Source of the DNA: Candidatus Companilactobacillus pullicola
GTDB lineage: Bacteria > Bacillota > Bacilli > Lactobacillales > Lactobacillaceae
Assembly: GCA_019116025.1 (NCBI GenBank)
Contig: DXCM01000060.1
Coordinates: 1 to 64,000, forward strand
Length of the DNA stretch: 64,000 nucleotides
Direction of reading: 5' to 3'
In this document: positions 55,076-62,771 of the stretch, piece by piece
Layout of the letters: the number at the start of each line of letters is the position of its first letter
Position numbering within the stretch: position 1 is the first letter of the stretch
Notes under the pieces: model-generated
Seen by the model: the letters and a program-made list of their open reading frames with translations, nothing else
The model's database searches: none
What the model was told of the DNA's origin: nothing
Position numbers and translations under genes: made by a program

Positions 55076-55885
55076 CTATTGTATCTCATCCTTTATAAAA
55101 TGGTTAATAGGACCATATTTATGTCCGACATCAATTTCATTCTTGATAGCATTGTAAGTAAATGTTTTAGCGATTCTAATGGCATCTTCCATGCTCTTGC
55201 CCTTAGCAAGTTCAGCTACGATACATGATGACAATGTGTCACCAGTTCCGTTAACATGATCAGTTTTTACAAAGGGTTCAGAGATCCAGAAAGATTCGCC
55301 ATCTTCTAGTAGAACATAGTCTTCAACTTCACTGATGGAGTCGTCACTATGTTCACCCTTTATCATAATATTTTTTGGACCTAAATTGCGTAATTTATGC
55401 GCAGCCTTAACAATTTCTTCTTTATTGTTTAGTTCTAACCCAGAAAGTTTTTGAGCCTCGTAAAAATTAGGCGTGATCAAGTCAGCCAATGGGAACAATT
55501 CATCGATCAAAGTTTGATAAGCTTCAGTTTCTAGAAGCATGGCACCATGCTTAGTAATGATGACAGGATCAAGAACAAAGTAGCCAAAAGGTTTGTCCTT
55601 AATAGCTTCTGCAATGGTATGAATAATTTCGGAATCAGAGAGCATTCCGGTTTTGAAAGCAGAAACTTTAAAATCGTCTTTGATATCTTTGATTTCACTG
55701 TTGATAAATGAAGCTGGCATGTTGATACTGTCATGAATACCGTAAGAATTACCAGCAACGGCTGCAGTTAAAACTGACATACCGTAAACTCCACGAGACA
55801 TAAATGTCTTTAAATCAGCTTGTGCGCCGGCACTCCCATCAGAATCAGAACCAGCAATAGTTAGTACTTGAATAAACTTATTCAA
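55076..55885 (-). CDS. ThiD/PdxK-type kinase (pyridoxine or HMP kinase)
   Basis: The 269-aa ribokinase-fold enzyme shows VLTIAGSDSDGSAGAQADLK near 7 and MLSDSEIIHTIAEAI near 80. VLDPVIITKHGAMLL near 103 and LITPNFYEAQKLSG near 133 follow, with HVNGTGDTLSSCIVAEL near 208. The base at the last motif is Asp (GTGD), as in pyridoxal kinases, where ThiD enzymes usually have Cys, while the rest follows ThiD. Pyridoxine/pyridoxal phosphorylation is slightly favoured. The start is TTG (55883-55885) behind GGGTGA. Divergent from a MerR gene. Confidence 0.82.
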   Translation of the reverse strand: MNKFIQVLTIAGSDSDGSAGAQADLKTFMSRGVYGMSVLTAAVAGNSYGIHDSINMPASFINSEIKDIKDDFKVSAFKTGMLSDSEIIHTIAEAIKDKPFGYFVLDPVIITKHGAMLLETEAYQTLIDELFPLADLITPNFYEAQKLSGLELNNKEEIVKAAHKLRNLGPKNIMIKGEHSDDSISEVEDYVLLEDGESFWISEPFVKTDHVNGTGDTLSSCIVAELAKGKSMEDAIRIAKTFTYNAIKNEIDVGHKYGPINHFIKDEIQ

Positions 55886-55966
55886 TTTTAGTCACCCACC
55901 CATTCATTGTTTCCTTTATAGTAACAGAAAACCCTGAATTTATGAGGAAGAATTAGCATATTTTAC

Positions 55967-55997
55967 TTGACCTTAACGTTGCGTAATCCTTTAGAAT
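55967..55997 (+). promoter_or_regulatory. MerR-type promoter and operator
   Basis: TTGACC (55967-55972) and TAGAAT (55992-55997) are 19 bases apart. The spacer CCTTAACGTTGCGTAATCC is a dyad of the MerR/TipA kind. It immediately precedes the MerR gene, so autoactivation is likely. Confidence 0.8.
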
Positions 55998-56020
55998 CAA
56001 AATTGTTAGGAGATCAATTT

Positions 56021-56779
56021 ATGAAATATACAATAAAAAAATTAGCGGATTTGGCTGGAGTTAGTACGCGTACACTAAGATATTATGATCAAATTGGCTT
56101 GTTGAAACCGAGTGAAATTAATGATAGTAATTATAGAATTTATAATGAAAAAAACGTAAATAAATTGCAACAAATCATGTTTTATCGAGCTTTAGATTTT
56201 CCGTTAAATCGAATCAAACAATTGGTCAATGATCCTGGTATATCTCGTTTAGAGGCATTAAAAGAGCAACAAAGATTGTTAAAAATCAAACGGGATGAAC
56301 TCGATGGTCTTCTAACAAACATTGATGTAACAATTAAGGATTTTCAAGGAGAAATAAAGATGACAGATAGTGAGAAATTCCAAGCTTTTAAACAAGAAAA
56401 ATTAGAAGAAAATGAACGTAAATTTGGACAAGAAATTCGTGAAAATTATGGTGAAAGAACTGTCCGTGATGCAAACAATAAATTTGCCAACTTAACTGAA
56501 GAGAAGTATCAAGAAATGAATGATTTGGAAGCACAATTGATTCAAAACTTAGTAGAATTAAAAAAACATCCTGATTTAGATTCAGATTTAGCGAGAACAA
56601 TATTTGAAGAACACAAGCAGTGGTTAACTTATACTTGGTCTAAATATGATAAAAATATGCATCGTGGTTTGGCAGATATGTATTTGCAAGATGAGCGCTT
56701 TGCCAAATATTATGATGATAAGGCTAAGACAAAGGTAGTAAAACTTTTGAGAGACGTGATTTATCAATATACTAAATAA
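56021..56779 (+). CDS. MerR family regulator with TipAS-like effector domain
   Basis: The 252 aa have an N-terminal MerR winged helix (YTIKKLADLAGVSTRTLRYY through DQIGLLKPSEINDSNYRIY) and a coiled-coil dimer helix near 80-110. The C-terminal helical domain of about 130 residues resembles TipAS/Mta drug-binding domains (EEHKQWLTYTWSKYDKNMHR). These bind peptide antibiotics or other drugs and activate their own promoter. I chose the ATG at 56021 behind AGGAG. The upstream promoter has the 19-base spacer expected. Confidence 0.88.
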   Translation: MKYTIKKLADLAGVSTRTLRYYDQIGLLKPSEINDSNYRIYNEKNVNKLQQIMFYRALDFPLNRIKQLVNDPGISRLEALKEQQRLLKIKRDELDGLLTNIDVTIKDFQGEIKMTDSEKFQAFKQEKLEENERKFGQEIRENYGERTVRDANNKFANLTEEKYQEMNDLEAQLIQNLVELKKHPDLDSDLARTIFEEHKQWLTYTWSKYDKNMHRGLADMYLQDERFAKYYDDKAKTKVVKLLRDVIYQYTK

Positions 56780-56794
56780 TATATAACGCCGTTA

Positions 56795-56835
56795 CAAAAA
56801 AGGAGCGAATCATTTACTGATTTGCTCCTTTTATA
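56795..56835. terminator. Bidirectional terminator between convergent genes
   Basis: AAAAGGAGCGAATCA pairs with TGATTTGCTCCTTTT (one G-U). ATATAACGCCGTTACA, a dyad variant seen again before the 62.8-kb MerR gene, lies just upstream (56781-56796). Confidence 0.88.
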
Positions 56836-56838
56836 TTT

Positions 56839-57549
56839 CTAAGCGTTATTAGCTTCTTTTTTATCAACTAAATCTTGATAGAAATTAGCCATAGTCAATT
56901 TGTAGTATGGATAGATCCAGATGAACCCAATTCCTAAAGTAATACTACCAAGAATCCACCAACCAATAAAACTCAATTGTAGTACGAAATAACGGCCTTT
57001 ATTGCCAACCATCAATTCACGACTACGAGTAATGTAATCAGTTAAAGAGTAGTTATCAGCTTCACCACGATCGTTAAGATCTTTGTATACGAAGTAGGTT
57101 TGAGAATAAGCCATCAATTTGATGATTCCAGGTACAACTAGTAACAACATCCAGAGGAATGAGAAAATTCCCATAATGATGTAGATTAAAATTAATTTCC
57201 ACCAATCAGGACTACGGAAATAAGTAAAGTTGCTCTTGAAAGGTTCAAAATCTAATTTTGGATCCTCAATCCAATCAAGTCCTCTAAATGATGCAGACAG
57301 TGTAACTAGTAGGATGATTAAGCTGACGATGTAAGAAATCAAGCCAGATGATAATAAGTTCGAGAAAATATTTCCGTTTCCATAAACAGCATCTTTCATG
57401 GCGTCAGTCGAATTGGAACGGTTCACGTTAATATTAATGATCATTACAATTACAGGGATCAAATAAAGTTGAATAGCTTTGCCCCAATTTCCCCGTAAGA
57501 GTGATTTTACTTCTGTTTTTAATTCAAGCCTTGATTTATAACCTTGCAT
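56839..57549 (-). CDS. DUF975 family membrane protein
   Basis: The 236 aa have about five or six membrane helices. The start (MQGYKSRLELKTEVKSLLRGNWGKAI, here in two parts) and the motif LIIYIIMGIFSFLWMLLLVVPGI fit DUF975. Also typical are the aromatic SYSQTYFVYKD stretch near 133 and the end GFIWIYPYYKLTMANFYQDL. Function is not established for the family. AGGAGGG lies upstream of the ATG. It stands alone, convergent with the MerR gene. Confidence 0.85.
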   Translation of the reverse strand: MQGYKSRLELKTEVKSLLRGNWGKAIQLYLIPVIVMIININVNRSNSTDAMKDAVYGNGNIFSNLLSSGLISYIVSLIILLVTLSASFRGLDWIEDPKLDFEPFKSNFTYFRSPDWWKLILIYIIMGIFSFLWMLLLVVPGIIKLMAYSQTYFVYKDLNDRGEADNYSLTDYITRSRELMVGNKGRYFVLQLSFIGWWILGSITLGIGFIWIYPYYKLTMANFYQDLVDKKEANNA

Positions 57550-57688
57550 AATATTAATTCCCTCCTAAAAAATTAATCATACATTAATTATGAAAATTTC
57601 GAAACTAATTAAGAATGGATATTGTTACTATTATAAATTGATTTTCGTTTATAATGAAAACAATAGACCTACAAAGGAGAAGATTTTT

Positions 57689-58453
57689 ATGATTGGATTT
57701 ATCGGAGCTGGTAGTATCGGTGGAGCCGTTATAACGGGTTTAATCAAAAATGGCTTTAACGCAGATGAAATAATTGTTAAGGGTGGTCATTCTAATCATG
57801 CAGCACTTTTAGGCGATCAACTTGGATTTAAAGTAGTCAAAAAAGTTAAGCAATTAGAAGACGCCGATGTTATCTTTATTGCAGTTGGTGCCAATGCCTT
57901 GGATGGTGTCTTAAAAGAATTAAAAGAGATTGCTGCTGGAAAATTGGTTGTGGCATTTACAGGTAGTGCAACAATCACACATTTGAAGCAAATATTGGGC
58001 GATGTTAAAGTGGCACATGCTATTCCTAACACACCAGTTAAAGTTGGAGCTGGTTTCACAGGAATCACTTATTCAAGTGACTTTGAAGATGCTGACAAGA
58101 AGAAAGTGGCTTCAATCATGGGTTACACTGGTCAAATTGTTGAAGTTCCTGAGAACCAATTAGGAATTCTTGGTACAGTCGCTGGCTGTTCTCCTGCCTT
58201 TTTAGATGTCTTCATCGAAGCTTTGAGTGATGCAGGTGTAAAGCACGGCTTGAATCGTAAATTGGCTTATGATGCTGCAATTGGTATGGCTATTGGAGCA
58301 AGTAAATTGGCTAAACAATCAGAATTGAATGTTTCTGCTTTGAAAGATGAAGTTACTTCACCAGGTGGTTCAACAATTCGTGGCGTGGCCGCTTTGGAAG
58401 AACATGGTTTTAGAAATGCTGTTATTAAAGCAGTTGACGCAGCAGAAGAATAG
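57689..58453 (+). CDS. proC: Pyrroline-5-carboxylate reductase
   Basis: ProC makes the last step of proline synthesis (pyrroline-5-carboxylate plus NAD(P)H to proline). The 254 aa begin with the dinucleotide fold MIGFIGAGSIGGAVITGLI. They contain HAIPNTPVKVGAGFTGI near 110 and the conserved C-terminal EVTSPGGSTIRGVAALEEHG near 222, the ProC signature. The ATG at 57689 follows GGAGA; upstream in-frame codons lie in the promoter (TATAAT near 57650). No proA or proB nearby. Confidence 0.95.
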   Translation: MIGFIGAGSIGGAVITGLIKNGFNADEIIVKGGHSNHAALLGDQLGFKVVKKVKQLEDADVIFIAVGANALDGVLKELKEIAAGKLVVAFTGSATITHLKQILGDVKVAHAIPNTPVKVGAGFTGITYSSDFEDADKKKVASIMGYTGQIVEVPENQLGILGTVAGCSPAFLDVFIEALSDAGVKHGLNRKLAYDAAIGMAIGASKLAKQSELNVSALKDEVTSPGGSTIRGVAALEEHGFRNAVIKAVDAAEE

Positions 58454-58472
58454 GAAAAAACTAAATAAATTT

Positions 58473-58520
58473 AAAAATAGAGATAGTAATCACACATTGA
58501 TTATTATCTCTATTTTCTTT
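58473..58520 (+). terminator. Terminator after proC
   Basis: AAAATAGAGATAGTAATCA pairs with TGATTATTATCTCTATTTT (one mismatch) and a T-rich stretch follows. Confidence 0.88.
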
Positions 58521-58592
58521 TATAGTTATTGTTTTGTTCTTTTATGATTAATCGGGTAAAATTAAGAAAATTGAATTAGGATGTGAAGACAA

Positions 58593-59183
58593 TTGCAAAA
58601 AAGAAATGCTTATCGCACAGCAATTTTAGGAATTCTGATGGCGATTATTCTTGTGCAATCAATGGTGCCATTTTTAGGCTTTATTCCAACAGGTTTTATT
58701 AATATAACAATTATCCACATTACCGTTATCGTAGCGGCAATTGTGCTTGGACCTAAGAATGGAGCTATCGTTGGATTAGTCTGGGGAATTGGAACAATAA
58801 TCCGTGCCTTCACCAGTCCAACATCAATTATTGATACAACGGTATTTACCAACCCTGTTGTAGCAGTTTTACCCAGAGTAGCAGTAGGATTGATTGCTGG
58901 TTGGATCTACTTGTGGTTTAAAAATCATACAAACAAAAAAGTGCTAGGAATGGCAGTGGCGTCAGGCGTTGGTTCACTAGTTAATACCGGATTGGTTCTA
59001 GGATTGATGCGTATGATGTATGCCAGCACAATGGCACAGGCATATGCCACACAAACGGATCTTTTAAATAAATTATTGTTAGTAATTGTAGGAACCAACG
59101 GAGTTCCCGAAATGATAGCGGCCATCATTATAGCGCCAGCAATTTCCAGTGCTATTTTGAAGACTAATAAGTTTTTGGATTAG
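58593..59183 (+). CDS. ECF transporter substrate-binding (S) component
   Basis: The 196-aa membrane protein has six helices. The N-terminal motif YRTAILGILMAIILVQSMVP is typical of ECF S components, which capture vitamins and deliver them to the shared EcfAAT module. The loop GPKNGAIVGLVWGIGTIIRA near 50 is common to several S families. I cannot assign a substrate; the shape is nearest to PanT/folate-like S components. No riboswitch is seen in the 139-base upstream space. The start is TTG (58593) behind AGGATG. Element B2 starts within its stop codon. Confidence 0.82.
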   Translation: MQKRNAYRTAILGILMAIILVQSMVPFLGFIPTGFINITIIHITVIVAAIVLGPKNGAIVGLVWGIGTIIRAFTSPTSIIDTTVFTNPVVAVLPRVAVGLIAGWIYLWFKNHTNKKVLGMAVASGVGSLVNTGLVLGLMRMMYASTMAQAYATQTDLLNKLLLVIVGTNGVPEMIAAIIIAPAISSAILKTNKFLD

Positions 59184-59335
59184 AGAGCGTAACAGGGGCG
59201 GTCAGCCCACGAGGATTTGCCTAAGTCTTGGAATCGCACGCGTACTTTGCGGGCAATTTCAAGACTGTAGCAAACCGCAATAGGTTACCCCTGTGTAGCT
59301 CGTTTCCACTATAAAAAATAGAACAATGGTTATTT
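59182..59335 (+). repeat. Palindromic element family B, copy B2
   Basis: It begins AGAGAGCGTAACAGGGGCGG inside the stop codon of the S-component gene. A 3' arm (GGTTACCCCTGTGTAGCTC) pairs with that start. The inner hairpin joins AGTCTTG with CAAGACT and GATTTGC with GCAAAC. It ends in the family tail TCGTTTCCACTATAAAAAAT plus AGAACAATGGTTATTT. Confidence 0.87.
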
Positions 59336-59355
59336 TGTTGAAGAAAAGCCACAAT

Positions 59356-59398
59356 AAAAAAGCAGTGAGAGAACTTTGTAGTTTTCTCACTGCTTTTC
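59356..59398. terminator. Bidirectional terminator between elements B2 and B3
   Basis: AAAAGCAGTGAGA pairs with TCTCACTGCTTTT (inner GAAC/GTTT), with A and T runs at both ends. It ends both convergent transcripts after their B elements. Confidence 0.9.
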
Positions 59399-59410
59399 TG
59401 TATTCTAGTT

Positions 59411-59514
59411 TTTATAACCATGGTTCTCTGCAATATAGTCAAAATGAGTTCCGTAGGCCAGATTCCAGTACTTAGGCAAATGCTCGGAATCTAAGCGGGC
59501 CTGCGCCACTCTCT
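59411..59514 (-). repeat. Palindromic element family B, short copy B3
   Basis: On the minus strand it begins AGAGAGTGGCGCAGGCC, overlapping the stop codon of the GatD-like gene. It forms a stem AGATTCC/GGAATCT with GGCC/GGCC outside and ends in the tail TATATTGCAGAGAACCATGG plus TTAT. It is like B5 but lacks the inner 50-base hairpin. Confidence 0.85.
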
Positions 59515-60187
59515 ATTTGGTAACTGCAGCCATGCGTTCTTTATGAGATTGGATAATTTTGTCGGCGATAGCACGAGCAACATTTTCATTCTTCAAAATG
59601 GGACCGTGAGAATAACTTCCAATAACGTTCTTGTAACGCATACCTTCTTGCTTTTCATCAGGGTTGTTACCGTAGCCTTCAATCATTGTACCGAAAGGTT
59701 TAAGCATCTTTTTATCATCAAAGTAAGTACGGCCACTGTGGTTCTCAAAGGCTCTTACAGTACCCCATTCAGTCTTATATTCTGTATCGCCGATCATACG
59801 ACTATCGGCCTTGAAAACGGTGTGTAATGGAAGAATATCGAGGCATTGGATAGTTTCACCACCACTTGTTTGGTAATACTTGCCAAGAAATTGATAACCA
59901 CCACAGATGCAAAGCATAGGTTTGTCGGCTTCGATATAATCTTTAATAGTTTGACGGTGTTTTTGAATATCAGTTGCGACAACTGATTGTTCGAAATCTT
60001 GACCACCACCGAAGAATAGGAAATCGTAGTCAAAGGCATTGAAGTCCATATCTAGACTGATGTTATCGACTTGAGTGTCATAACCTTGTTCTTTGAGAAG
60101 AAAGCTTAGGATTTTAACATCGCCGCTGTCTCCATATGTATTCATTAAATCTTCGTATAAGTAAGCAATTTTAATAGTATCAGACAT
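59513..60187 (-). CDS. gatD: GatD-like type 1 glutamine amidotransferase
   Basis: The 224 aa belong to the CobB/CobQ-like class I amidotransferases: FFGGGQDFEQSVVATDI near 57, nucleophile Cys in PMLCICGGYQFLGKYY near 93, and His in IGSYSHGPILKNE near 188. The size and YLYEDLMNTYGDSGDV start match GatD, which with MurT amidates lipid II glutamate (D-isoglutamine in peptidoglycan). murT normally sits directly upstream; here the upstream neighbour is divergent pepC and no murT is in the window. TGGAG precedes the ATG. Element B3 overlaps its stop. Confidence 0.85.
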   Translation of the reverse strand: MSDTIKIAYLYEDLMNTYGDSGDVKILSFLLKEQGYDTQVDNISLDMDFNAFDYDFLFFGGGQDFEQSVVATDIQKHRQTIKDYIEADKPMLCICGGYQFLGKYYQTSGGETIQCLDILPLHTVFKADSRMIGDTEYKTEWGTVRAFENHSGRTYFDDKKMLKPFGTMIEGYGNNPDEKQEGMRYKNVIGSYSHGPILKNENVARAIADKIIQSHKERMAAVTK

Positions 60188-60265
60188 AATTTCTCCAATT
60201 TTATATTAGAAACATTGTAATTTAGTTAAATAATTGTAATATAGTTTAATAACGAGGTGATGGAA

Positions 60266-61588
60266 TTGACAAAAGAAATCAATAAAGAAATTTTAGCAGA
60301 TTTTAACAAGAACTTAAATCAAGATGCAAGTAATAATGTTTTGAAGAATGCTGTAGCACAAAACGGTATTTACAAAGCTTCAGAAGATCCAGAGGTAAAA
60401 ACTAAGTTGAACCCATCATTCAACATTATGGTTAACACCGGAAAAGTCTCCAACCAGAAGCAATCTGGACGTTGTTGGCTATTCTCAGCACTCAATACTT
60501 TGAGAACTGAATTTGCTTTGAGAAATAATATGAAAGATTTTGAATTATCTCAAAATTATTTATCATTTTGGGATCGTCTAGAAAAATCTAATGCCTTTTA
60601 CCAACAAGTTTTAGAAACCGCTGATTTACCAATTGAAGATCGTAAGGTAAATGACTCTTTCAGTAGTCCTAATGGTGATGGTGGTTTCTGGAGTTCTGCC
60701 GTTAACTTGATCAACAAGTACGGAGTTGTTCCTAACTATGTAATGCCAGAAACATCTGCTTCTGAAAATACACGAGAATTCGATGCTGTTCTAAATAAAT
60801 TATTACGTAAAAACGGAATTGAATTGCGTCAATTAGTTAAGGATGGAGCTGCTCAAGCAGATATTGATAAACGCGTCAACGAAATGTTGTCAGAAGTTTA
60901 TAAAATTTGTGTCTACTCATTCGGCTTGCCACCAAAGAACTTTGAATTGTCATTACAAACAGATAATGACAAGTTAATTGAGGAAGCAAGTATTACACCA
61001 AAGGATTTTCTCAAGAACTACTTTACAACTAATGTGAATGATTTTGTAACAATTGAGAATTCTCCACAAAAGAGTAAGAAATATCATCAAGTCTATTCTA
61101 TCAAGAATGCGAATAACGTTATCGGTGGGGAAGAACATAAATTCTTGAATCTACCAATGGAACGTCTTGAAGAATTAACAATCCAACAATTGAAGAACAA
61201 TCAACTAGTTTGGTTCGGTAATGATGTTTTGAAACAATCAGATCGCAAGAAAGGCTACTTGTTAGGTGACCTTTATCAATATGACGAACTATTTGGTATT
61301 GATAGCCAAATTGAAAAAGGCCTTGCTCTAGATTATGGTGAAGCTGAAGTTTCTCATGCAATGACAATTACTGGAGTTAATTTATTGAACGGACAACCTA
61401 ATCGTTGGAAAGTCGAAAACTCTTGGGGCGAAGATAACGGCGTTAACGGTTACTACATGATGGACGAAAAGTGGTTCAAAGATAACACCTATGAAGTTAT
61501 TATCAATAAGAAATACTTAACTGATGAAGAATTGGCCGAGTTCAACCAAGAACCAGTCGTACTACCAGCTTGGGATGCCTTAGCATAA
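60266..61588 (+). CDS. pepC: Aminopeptidase C (bleomycin hydrolase family)
   Basis: The 440-aa papain-like cytoplasmic aminopeptidase helps lactobacilli use casein-type peptides. Catalytic Cys is in NQKQSGRCWLFSALNTLR near 70, His in GEAEVSHAMTITGVNLL near 362 and Asn in WKVENSWGEDNGVNGYYMM near 383. The C-terminal arm (EPVVLPAWDALA) is present. I chose the TTG at 60266, six bases after AGGTG; the GTG and ATG just upstream lie inside that site. Divergent from gatD; elements B4 and B5 follow its stop. Confidence 0.94.
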   Translation: MTKEINKEILADFNKNLNQDASNNVLKNAVAQNGIYKASEDPEVKTKLNPSFNIMVNTGKVSNQKQSGRCWLFSALNTLRTEFALRNNMKDFELSQNYLSFWDRLEKSNAFYQQVLETADLPIEDRKVNDSFSSPNGDGGFWSSAVNLINKYGVVPNYVMPETSASENTREFDAVLNKLLRKNGIELRQLVKDGAAQADIDKRVNEMLSEVYKICVYSFGLPPKNFELSLQTDNDKLIEEASITPKDFLKNYFTTNVNDFVTIENSPQKSKKYHQVYSIKNANNVIGGEEHKFLNLPMERLEELTIQQLKNNQLVWFGNDVLKQSDRKKGYLLGDLYQYDELFGIDSQIEKGLALDYGEAEVSHAMTITGVNLLNGQPNRWKVENSWGEDNGVNGYYMMDEKWFKDNTYEVIINKKYLTDEELAEFNQEPVVLPAWDALA

Positions 61589-61592
61589 AAAT

Positions 61593-61716
61593 AGAGAGCG
61601 AAGCAGGGGCGGTCAGCTCCCGAGGATTAAGACTACTTTCTCAGTCGGCAACGAAGTGCCGGCAGAGAAAGTTGACTTAACCGGAAGGAGTTGCCCCTGC
61701 GTAGCTCGTTTCGGAT
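61593..61716 (+). repeat. Palindromic element family B, copy B4
   Basis: It begins AGAGAGCGAAGCAGGGGCGG five bases after the pepC stop. The inner hairpin (ATTAAGACTACTTTCTC, GTCGGCAACGAAGTGCCGGC, GAGAAAGTTGACTTAA) closely matches B1 with paired differences. The outer arm GCCCCTGCGTAGCTC pairs back. It stops at CTCGTTTC without the tail, where B5 begins. Confidence 0.88.
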
Positions 61717-61865
61717 AGAGAGTGGAACAGGCCCGCTTAGATTCTGAGCATTTGCAGGACTTTGCGAATTGACTGCGTAGCAGGCGGTTTGCGAAGTCAG
61801 GCAAAGCACAGGAATCTGGCCTGTGGAACTCGTTTCCACTATAAAGCATAGAACAATGGTTATTT
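61717..61865 (+). repeat. Palindromic element family B, copy B5
   Basis: It begins AGAGAGTGGAACAGGCC directly at the end of B4. The hairpins are AGATTC/GAATCT, GACTTTGCGAA/TTTGCGAAGTC and ACTGC-GTA-GCAG. It ends with the family tail TCGTTTCCACTATAAAGCAT plus AGAACAATGGTTATTT. B4 and B5 thus sit in tandem and share one tail. Confidence 0.88.
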
Positions 61866-61877
61866 AACAATAAATAA

Positions 61878-61921
61878 AGCAGGTAACAACTCAAAACAAG
61901 AGCTGCTACCTGCTATTTTTA
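61878..61921 (+). terminator. Terminator after elements B4/B5
   Basis: AGCAGGTAACAACTC pairs with GAGCTGCTACCTGCT (two mismatches) and five T follow; it may also serve the convergent EAL gene. Confidence 0.82.
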
Positions 61922-61922
61922 T

Positions 61923-62582
61923 CTAAACCAAAGCGGGTTTGCCATAAAGATATCCTTGTTGAATATCGATACCATATTTCTTAGCTAATACCTGATCCTT
62001 ATAATCTTCGACACCTTCAATTACCATATCTAAACAGTATTTTTCAGCTTGATCGACCCAAAAGGAAAGGTATCTGGGAATTAATTCTGCATGACCACTC
62101 ATACGAAAATTTTGCATGGCAAACTTGATTCGATCAACATAGGGTAGAGACTTTTTAATATTCTCGTAAGTATTAGACCCAGTTCCTACATCATCGATAA
62201 CTAAAGAGATATTATTTTGATGGAGTAGGACGCTTAGCTCTTTAACTTTATCTAAAGAAACTGCTTCAGTTAATTCAATAGTGAGAGATACAGGAGCAAT
62301 TCGTTTTTTTAAAGAGATAATCTCACTAAGTGTGGTTGGATCATTGGCCTGATCACAATTGAGATTGAAGGAAATCATACGATCATCTTTACCAGTGTTT
62401 TTTTCCAAAGATTTTACAGTTTTTTCGAGCAGTTGAACTTGTTCTTCAATAGAAAGTTCTGTAAAGTCATCTGGCAAGTGCCAAGAACCATTGTCTTCCC
62501 TACGTAAAAGAACCTCATAACCGAAAATTGAATCATTATTTTTATTAATTTGGGGTTGAACAAAAAAACTATATCTCGTAAT
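61923..62582 (-). CDS. EAL-domain c-di-GMP phosphodiesterase with a non-canonical start
   Basis: The 219-aa product, read from ATT at 62580-62582, is one complete EAL domain. It has FFVQPQINKNNDSIFGYEVLLRR (in two parts) at the start, FNLNC, ELTEAV, IDDVGTGSNTYENI, DRIKFAMQ, MVIEGVED and IQQGYLYGKP, so all metal and catalytic residues are present. AAAGGAGG lies five bases before ATT. No ATG, GTG or TTG occurs in frame until codon 36, which would cut off the EVL motif; a stop (TAA) lies upstream. The next codon, ACG, is the other candidate. No GGDEF partner is in the window. Confidence 0.8.
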   Translation of the reverse strand: MTRYSFFVQPQINKNNDSIFGYEVLLRREDNGSWHLPDDFTELSIEEQVQLLEKTVKSLEKNTGKDDRMISFNLNCDQANDPTTLSEIISLKKRIAPVSLTIELTEAVSLDKVKELSVLLHQNNISLVIDDVGTGSNTYENIKKSLPYVDRIKFAMQNFRMSGHAELIPRYLSFWVDQAEKYCLDMVIEGVEDYKDQVLAKKYGIDIQQGYLYGKPALV

Positions 62583-62714
62583 TCTTTCCTCCTTTATGTA
62601 TATTTACGCGATGTATTACCTATCGACCTATTTTATGACTCTTTGAAAAATATGGCAATTAATCAGCAATTTAAAAAATATAACGGCGTTACAGAAAGAA
62701 AAAAGAAGAAATGC

Positions 62715-62745
62715 TTGCTAATAACCTTACGTAATAAGGTAAAAA
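62715..62745 (+). promoter_or_regulatory. MerR-type promoter and operator
   Basis: TTGCTA (62715-62720) and TAAAAA (62740-62745) are 19 bases apart, with the dyad ACCTTACGTAATAAGGT (62724-62740) between them. ATATAACGGCGTTACA (62677-62692), a variant of the dyad at 56781, lies upstream. Autoregulation by the following MerR gene is likely. Confidence 0.65.
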
Positions 62746-62771
62746 GTAATTACAGAAAGAGGTGATAATCT

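Noticed and set aside
61613-61894. Open frames inside elements B4/B5
   Set aside because: They follow the hairpin repeats, have no conserved protein features and differ between copies.
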